A stretch of DNA of 45,300 nucleotides, taken from IMG/VR virus record IMGVR_UViG_3300034096_000720, positions 1 through 45,300 of that record. One strand, written 5' to 3'. The translations under genes and the position numbers were made by a program. Positions 40,109-45,300 of this stretch are shown here, in pieces. Position 1 is the stretch's first letter. The number at the start of each line of letters is the position of its first letter. The notes below the pieces were generated by a model. The model saw only the letters and a program-made list of their open reading frames with translations, was not told the origin of the DNA and did not search any database. Origin of the DNA: a virus.

Positions 40109-41444
40109 AGCAGTTGCGAATGGTTCTAGAAAAGTTTTAGTTCGGTCTGCTCATAATCAAGGTAAAACATTTCTTTGTGCAGTTATTGCTTCTTGGTTTC
40201 ATGACCATTTCACTCCTTCTGAAGTTCTTATATCTGCTCCAGTATCTCAACAAATACGGGATGGTGTTTTTAAGGAACTTCGAAGGGTTCGTTTAGGTGA
40301 CCCGAATTGGATGCCTAAAGCAAACAGGTTAGAAAAATCACCTTCGCATTATATTCAAGGTTTAACTGCACAAAAAGCAGATGCATTTCAAGGAAGGCAT
40401 TCAGCAGGTGGTTTGTGTATTCTTTTTGATGAAGCTTCAGGAATTGAACCTGTTTTTTGGGAACGAGCAGAATCAATGCTTTCAGCTAGCAAAGAAAATT
40501 GTTTATGGTTCTGCATCTTTAACCCTTATGATTCATCTTCACCAGCGTATTTTGCAGAACAAAATTCAGAATGGAATGTATTTCATTTATCAGCACTTGA
40601 TCATCCAAATATTGTTTATAAGCAAGACTTAATAGCTGGAGCAATTAACTATGAATATGTGACGAACCGCTTAAAAAACGAATGCAGATCGGCTATGGAC
40701 GGAGAGGAAAGCGAGCCTGGATATTTTGAATTTGAAGGTAAAGGTTGGATGGTAGAAGATCCTTTATTCGATATTCAGGTTCTTGGAAGATATCCAACTA
40801 AGGCGATTAATTCAGTTTGGTCCGCACTGTGCCTAAAACAATTACTTGATCCAATAGAAATGAATGAAAATTGGTCAATTCAAATTGGTGCAGATCCCGC
40901 CCGCTTTGGTGATGATCGATCTTGTTTAGTTGTTCGCAAGGGTAGTTGCATTCTTGAAATGAAAGAATATCGTGGTTTATCAACAAAAGAATTTGCAGAG
41001 AAGATAAAAGAATTTTGCAATAAATATGCTAGTAAAAACCAACCTGAATATAAAATTCCTGTGCTAATTGATGAAGGTGGTGTTGGTGGTGGTGTTGTTG
41101 ATAATCGTGGTCAATATCTGTTCTATGGTGTTAATTCATCATCTGAAGCAGTACGATGGAGAGAATTTCCTAATACCCGATCTTCCCTATGGTTTGAAGC
41201 CTCAGAACTTGCAATTGAAGGAAAGATATCTATTTCAAGATTACCTATCAATGAACGGGAAAAACTTTGCGAAGAACTTAGAACCCCTATTTATGTTGTA
41301 GATTCTATTGGCAGAAGGGTTGTAGAGTCTAAAGAAGTAATGAAAAGAAGGTTGAAGCATTCCCCTGATATTGCAGATGCTTTCAACCTTTCATTGATGG
41401 CAATTCCTAAAATTGGAATTGAAAAGATCATTGGGAATTTGTAA
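39891..41444 (+). CDS. terL: Terminase large subunit
   Basis: 517 residues from the ATG at 39891 (AAGG about 10 bases upstream). Packaging ATPase and nuclease: a variant Walker A RSAHNQGKT (85-93), Walker B LCILFDEAS, and the nuclease part with GADPARFGDDRS near 333-344, LIDEGGVGGGVVD and HSPDIADAFNLS. The N-terminal PRAYCDYLKIKLTNQQMEIF segment matches the family start, so translation must begin upstream of it, inside the small terminase gene: 218 bases overlap. The stop end overlaps the converging primase gene by 17 bp. Confidence 0.9.
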   Translation: MSKTSKSQLTNKLLKNWQKVLLNPALQDQLDQIKILKDFREANRKVIQIPKNPRAYCDYLKIKLTNQQMEIFEAVANGSRKVLVRSAHNQGKTFLCAVIASWFHDHFTPSEVLISAPVSQQIRDGVFKELRRVRLGDPNWMPKANRLEKSPSHYIQGLTAQKADAFQGRHSAGGLCILFDEASGIEPVFWERAESMLSASKENCLWFCIFNPYDSSSPAYFAEQNSEWNVFHLSALDHPNIVYKQDLIAGAINYEYVTNRLKNECRSAMDGEESEPGYFEFEGKGWMVEDPLFDIQVLGRYPTKAINSVWSALCLKQLLDPIEMNENWSIQIGADPARFGDDRSCLVVRKGSCILEMKEYRGLSTKEFAEKIKEFCNKYASKNQPEYKIPVLIDEGGVGGGVVDNRGQYLFYGVNSSSEAVRWREFPNTRSSLWFEASELAIEGKISISRLPINEREKLCEELRTPIYVVDSIGRRVVESKEVMKRRLKHSPDIADAFNLSLMAIPKIGIEKIIGNL

Positions 41445-43869
41445 CAACTAAATACATAGACCCTGGACCATTTGAATCCTTTTTTTTGCGTACGCTAATT
41501 TCATTTGTGTCTTGAAGGTATCTAATAGCATCATCAACACTTTGCCCATTGTGAACTATTTTTCTTAAAAGTTTCTTTGCATCTATCATTCTTATTCCTA
41601 TAATCCCTGGCTCAATTTCCTTAGATGAATTAGAAATCATAGTCAACAATTTATCTGTGATTTCTCCAAACTTTGTATCTGAAATCATTACTGTGTTTGC
41701 AGTCTGGCGTTTATTTACTTCAACAACAAAATTAAATCCAGCAGTGATCGCTTCAAGTGAAAGATTTTTTGCATCTATGTTTCTTGAAAGTTCCCATAAA
41801 CAACCTATCTTTAATGCTAATTCTGGAAGTCTTGCACAAGATGATGCTTTTTCTTCTTCACCTTTTCTTTGATATTCAGTATACATATCATCATTTTTCC
41901 AAACTTGTTCTCCAAAATATTCTAATGCTTCTGAAGTAAGTTCTAAAATTTTTGAATCATTTTCTACCTTGTTTAAAATCTCATTTCCAAATTCCTTTTC
42001 TATTTCTAATTCTTCTACAAATGCTTTTGTTTTTCCTGCAATAAGGTTTTCGTTCATCATTAAAAGTTTTGTTGCAGTGTCTATAAGATATCTTGGAATT
42101 GGTTCTTGACTTGAAATTCCAAATAGGTTCATTCTACCTCTAATAGATGCTTGAAGAATCAACAACCTATTGTAGAATCCTGATCTGAGCATTTTAGGAG
42201 ATAGTGCCTTAAAATATTCTTCTGGCGTTGATGAAGTCATAACAGAAAGAAATGGATAACGAATAAAATTTTCTTCTGATTCATCTCCAGCTCTGGCCCT
42301 TTTCTTAATGTAATTTGCTGTAAACAATTCTAGCATTGTTCCCATGATATCCGAGAATCTTACATCACCTGACTTTGCTTTTTCAAGATCAAAAGCACCT
42401 TCATCTGCCATTAGGAATTTTGGACCTTGCATGACTTTTTCTTCAAGACCTTCTCGCGATCCTACTTTTGTCATTAGCAGATCACCGCAATCAATTTCCA
42501 TGCAAATTCTAGCGTTCAACTTTCTTGGGAAATCTTTTCCATTAGCCGTTAAACCTAATACGACAATGTATAGGTTTAATTTCATTTCACCTGGACCCAT
42601 TATTGATCTTCCTACTAATGCAGAAAACAATCCTAATGCTGATGCTACAGCTATTCTTTTTTCTGGATAAAGTGCATTTCGCATACAGTAATCTACATAA
42701 ATATCAATCCAGCCAGGAAACGAAATAGAATCATCTGGAACTACATCTAGGAACTTTTTAGTCTTTATCTTTGAATTAGTTGCATCCTTAAAATCAAAAT
42801 CTTCCCAACGAGTTTCATCAACTATTTCAGAATCATCTGCAGGGCAATATTTATCAAATATTTTTTTATAAAACGCTTTGAATTCTCTTGATCCAGGATT
42901 CCATCCGCGAGACAAGCAAAATACATAATCTTTTGTCAAAGGCATATTCGAAGGTAATCTCCAGTCTAAAGGACTAAAATTCCAATATCTATCTAAACCT
43001 CCTGACTTTGATCCAGCTACAGCATTAGGTGCTGATCCAGTAGAATCAGGATGCCAACAAATAAAATAGTCTGGTCTGACTTCAGTAAGCCGATATGATT
43101 CAGGAAGAACTTCATTCCAAGATGTTTCTATTCTCCACTGTTCTAACGCGCTTTTCTTATCTATCTCATACTTATGAATGGGATCGGGATTTACAGTATT
43201 AAATTTCTTAATTGATTTTTCATCATATGATTGTGCAAAAGACATCAAGAAATCATGTTCTTCAGCATTAAGCAATGGAATTGTATCTACAGAACCAAAT
43301 ACCATTGTATATGGTTTAACAGTTCCATCAATCTTAGATATAGCTTTAGAAAAAAATCCAACAACATAACCTCCAGCTCCTCTGGTTTCAATTATTGGTG
43401 GTGCAATTAATTTATGAGAACCTCTTGCCTTTGCTTCTACACACCAAGCTTTTGAATTCTCTGTTGACATCATTGCAAGTTCTTTACATTTACTTTTACC
43501 TAAAGGAAGATAATAAAAAATATGTAGACCTTCTGATGGAGTTGTTTCAACGCATCCTTTTAATTTATTACCTAAATTAGTATTACTTATGTTAAGTTCA
43601 TCAAGAAATGTTTTAGCTAATTTAGGGCAATCAATATCTAAACATTCTAGGTCCTTATCTTGATTAGGAACTGGACCACAATTAATTGCAATTCCAGCTA
43701 CAAGAGGTTGTCCAAAATCTATCTCAATTTCTTTTTCTGATTGAGGTTTTGTACGCAATTCAACAATTCGATTTGCTCTTTTAATTACAGGCGTCTTGTC
43801 AGTTTTTGTAGAAAAAACACTGAGCCCTTGTTTGCGAATCTTTAATGCTTCTTTTTTAATGTCATCCAT
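41428..43869 (-). CDS. Primase-polymerase / DUF3987 helicase-like protein
   Basis: 813 residues. N-terminal primase-polymerase domain: the acidic LECLDID at 74-80 (metal-binding D-x-D) and PSEGLHIFYY at 111-120 are characteristic. A middle region (about 210-340) is not recognised. The C-terminal half is DUF3987: a P-loop-like GLTANGKDF near 440, LMADEGAFD (Walker B-like), MTSSTPEEYF and a final winged-helix-like part (IDAKKLLRKIVHNG). The P-loop has D in place of S/T after GK. It probably primes or replicates the genome with the helicase encoded directly upstream. No other DNA polymerase is seen. Its 3' end overlaps terL by 17 bp. Confidence 0.8.
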   Translation of the reverse strand: MDDIKKEALKIRKQGLSVFSTKTDKTPVIKRANRIVELRTKPQSEKEIEIDFGQPLVAGIAINCGPVPNQDKDLECLDIDCPKLAKTFLDELNISNTNLGNKLKGCVETTPSEGLHIFYYLPLGKSKCKELAMMSTENSKAWCVEAKARGSHKLIAPPIIETRGAGGYVVGFFSKAISKIDGTVKPYTMVFGSVDTIPLLNAEEHDFLMSFAQSYDEKSIKKFNTVNPDPIHKYEIDKKSALEQWRIETSWNEVLPESYRLTEVRPDYFICWHPDSTGSAPNAVAGSKSGGLDRYWNFSPLDWRLPSNMPLTKDYVFCLSRGWNPGSREFKAFYKKIFDKYCPADDSEIVDETRWEDFDFKDATNSKIKTKKFLDVVPDDSISFPGWIDIYVDYCMRNALYPEKRIAVASALGLFSALVGRSIMGPGEMKLNLYIVVLGLTANGKDFPRKLNARICMEIDCGDLLMTKVGSREGLEEKVMQGPKFLMADEGAFDLEKAKSGDVRFSDIMGTMLELFTANYIKKRARAGDESEENFIRYPFLSVMTSSTPEEYFKALSPKMLRSGFYNRLLILQASIRGRMNLFGISSQEPIPRYLIDTATKLLMMNENLIAGKTKAFVEELEIEKEFGNEILNKVENDSKILELTSEALEYFGEQVWKNDDMYTEYQRKGEEEKASSCARLPELALKIGCLWELSRNIDAKNLSLEAITAGFNFVVEVNKRQTANTVMISDTKFGEITDKLLTMISNSSKEIEPGIIGIRMIDAKKLLRKIVHNGQSVDDAIRYLQDTNEISVRKKKDSNGPGSMYLVVTNSQ

Positions 43870-43903
43870 AACAAATACATCCCTTTACATATATAAAATA
43901 CAT

Positions 43904-45300
43904 CTACACGGATACCTTTTCAAACTGATAGGAATCGATCTGGTAATAACCTTTTTCGTTTTTATGTGCTATTATAGATATCGGCCTAGGTAATGTATTT
44001 AAAAAATCCATTGATTGGATTTTAATTTTATCTAAATGCCAATGATGCCTAGGTAAATTTAAGGTTAAACCTTTCAACCATTTCCACAATGAAAATTCTA
44101 ACCCTGGCTTTAACGAATGATATGATCTAATTAAATCGCCAGAAAATGTTTCATGAGTTTCCATGATGCATGGTTCAGCTTGTGGGTGCTTCCTATATAT
44201 CGAATAAGCCGTTGCCACTATCTCAAATTCTCTGGGTTTTCTTCCATTCATAATATCCCCTTGACTTTGCGTTCCGCTAAGTTTAGACGATATTTCTGGT
44301 ATCTCATGCTTTGGCTTTATGTAACCGCATGAAGGACATACAGGTATGTGAACTTTGTACACTAATTTACATGCTGGGCATTTTTTTACTTTAGCCGCTG
44401 GAATTTCCATTCCTTTAGCGTCAACTTCAATCTGATCTATACACCCATGTCGTAAAGCATTGTCGCCGTAATCAAGCACTAAGCAGTTTAATTTGCCTTG
44501 ATTGAGTCTAAATCCGCGACCCACCATTTGATACCATAGACCCTTACTCATTGTAGGTTTCATCACTACTACACAATCTATGTTAGGTGCATCGAATCCT
44601 GTAGTTAATACTGCAACATTTACGAGCCATTTGATTTTGTTTTCTCTGAAAGAATTAATTGTAAATTCTCTAATTTCTAAAGGAGTTTCACCAGTTATAA
44701 GGCTGCAACTTTGGTTTTGCTTTTTAAGTTCTTCTAAGATCATTTCAGCATGTCGAACTGAAGTCCCAAACACTAAAACTGAATTCCTATCTTTAGCTTT
44801 TTTAATTGCATCATTAACTCCAGTATAAACTAATTCCTCTGTTTCAAGAATTTTGTTAAGGTCAGAATCTAAAAATTCACCTCCTCTTATTCTTACCTTT
44901 TTTAAATCTGGAGAATCAGCACCCATTGTAATTAAAGGTGATAGATATCCATCCATTATTAAATCTTTAACGCCAATAGCATAACAGCAATCATCAAATG
45001 TTTTACCTTCACCAAATATAATTCCAGATTGAAGTCTGTATGGTGTAGCAGTGAGACCTATCACCTTAAGGTTTGGATTTCTAATTTTAAGACAAGATAA
45101 AAATTTACGATACATTGTTTCTTTGTTTTGAGATATCAGATGGCACTCATCTATCATTACAAAATCTAGAACGCCAAAAGAATCTGCCTTACGATATACA
45201 GATTGAATTCCTGCAATCGTTAATGGTTTAACCTCTTTTCGTTTCATCGATGCTGAAAATATTCCAATTGATTCTACTGGTAATCCTGTAGCTGTTGCGT
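43904..45300 (-). CDS. SF2 DNA helicase, C-terminal part and repeated section
   Basis: This continues the helicase gene that starts at base 428. It holds DECH (motif II), TATPYR (motif III), LVFGTSVRHAEMI (IV), TTGFDAPNIDC (V) and YQMVGRGFR (VI), then a four-cysteine zinc ribbon (CPAC and CPSC) and a C-terminal domain of about 150 residues, in total 539 residues when joined across the circle. Bases 45096-45300 duplicate 1-205. The zinc ribbon after motif VI is also found in phage helicases of this type. The primase gene follows 34 bases downstream. Confidence 0.92.
   Translation of the reverse strand, partial: ATATGLPVESIGIFSASMKRKEVKPLTIAGIQSVYRKADSFGVLDFVMIDECHLISQNKETMYRKFLSCLKIRNPNLKVIGLTATPYRLQSGIIFGEGKTFDDCCYAIGVKDLIMDGYLSPLITMGADSPDLKKVRIRGGEFLDSDLNKILETEELVYTGVNDAIKKAKDRNSVLVFGTSVRHAEMILEELKKQNQSCSLITGETPLEIREFTINSFRENKIKWLVNVAVLTTGFDAPNIDCVVVMKPTMSKGLWYQMVGRGFRLNQGKLNCLVLDYGDNALRHGCIDQIEVDAKGMEIPAAKVKKCPACKLVYKVHIPVCPSCGYIKPKHEIPEISSKLSGTQSQGDIMNGRKPREFEIVATAYSIYRKHPQAEPCIMETHETFSGDLIRSYHSLKPGLEFSLWKWLKGLTLNLPRHHWHLDKIKIQSMDFLNTLPRPISIIAHKNEKGYYQIDSYQFEKVSV
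45096..45300. repeat. Terminal direct repeat, right copy
   Basis: Matches 1-205 except for G at 45173 (T at 78), synonymous in the helicase. See the left copy. Confidence 0.95.

Noticed and set aside
1-45300. CRISPR array, integrase or tRNA genes
   Set aside because: No regularly spaced direct repeats, no recombinase catalytic pattern and no cloverleaf-forming sequence were seen on either strand.

Overview
This window is an apparently complete, AT-rich, tailed double-stranded DNA phage genome. Its last 205 bases (45096-45300) repeat bases 1-205 with one mismatch, and one helicase gene runs across that junction in frame. The sequence is therefore a circular map (or circularly permuted molecule) of about 45,095 bp opened inside the helicase gene. 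Portal, head protease, capsid, tail-tube-like proteins, frameshifted tail chaperone, tape measure and terminase genes show it to be a virus. The long tape measure, with tube-like proteins and no visible sheath, suggests a siphovirus. No integrase, immunity repressor, tRNA or CRISPR array was found, so a lytic lifestyle is likely. The host is unknown. Some families (papain-like protease, Ig-like secreted protein, DUF3987 prim-pol) recall viruses of Planctomycetes, but this is only a weak inference from memory.

Layout. (1) Minus strand, from 4100 down through 1 / 45095 to 41428: replication, recombination and DNA modification. The order is small proteins, a Sak4-like ATPase, two DUF669-like proteins separated by a terminator, QueE, DpdA, an SF2 helicase and an 813-residue primase-polymerase/DUF3987 protein. 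(2) Plus strand 4271-7046: a ribbon-helix-helix regulator, a RecE-like nuclease, a RusA resolvase and small accessory genes, ended by a bidirectional terminator. (3) Minus strand 12637-7094: an accessory region of small genes with a TET-associated-type glycosyltransferase, a methyltransferase and a partner protein. Three promoters of one family (-35 TAGACA, 17-bp spacer, -10 TAGAAT or TATACT) drive it. (4) A 700-bp non-coding region, 12638-13337, holds a T24 run, tandem repeats and an inverted repeat. (5) Plus strand 13338-38443: portal, protease/scaffold, decoration-like protein, major capsid (followed by a strong terminator), connectors, two related tube proteins, the G/GT chaperone with a -1 frameshift signal, tape measure, tail tip and fibres, holin-like protein, HNH ORF, papain-like protease and large receptor-binding-type proteins. 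(6) Two minus-strand genes, then small and large terminase on the plus strand, running tail-to-tail into the primase gene.

How it works together. Early genes copy and recombine the DNA and probably modify it: DpdA/QueE would place a 7-deazaguanine in DNA, and the glycosyltransferase/methyltransferase cassette may add a second modification. The late block builds head and tail. The points most worth a second look are the unusually clear -1 frameshift signal at 21471-21529, the two separate DNA-modification cassettes, the minus-strand promoter family with palindromic spacers, the head protease carrying repeated E-S-x-K-E linkers, and a phage-encoded papain-like protease.
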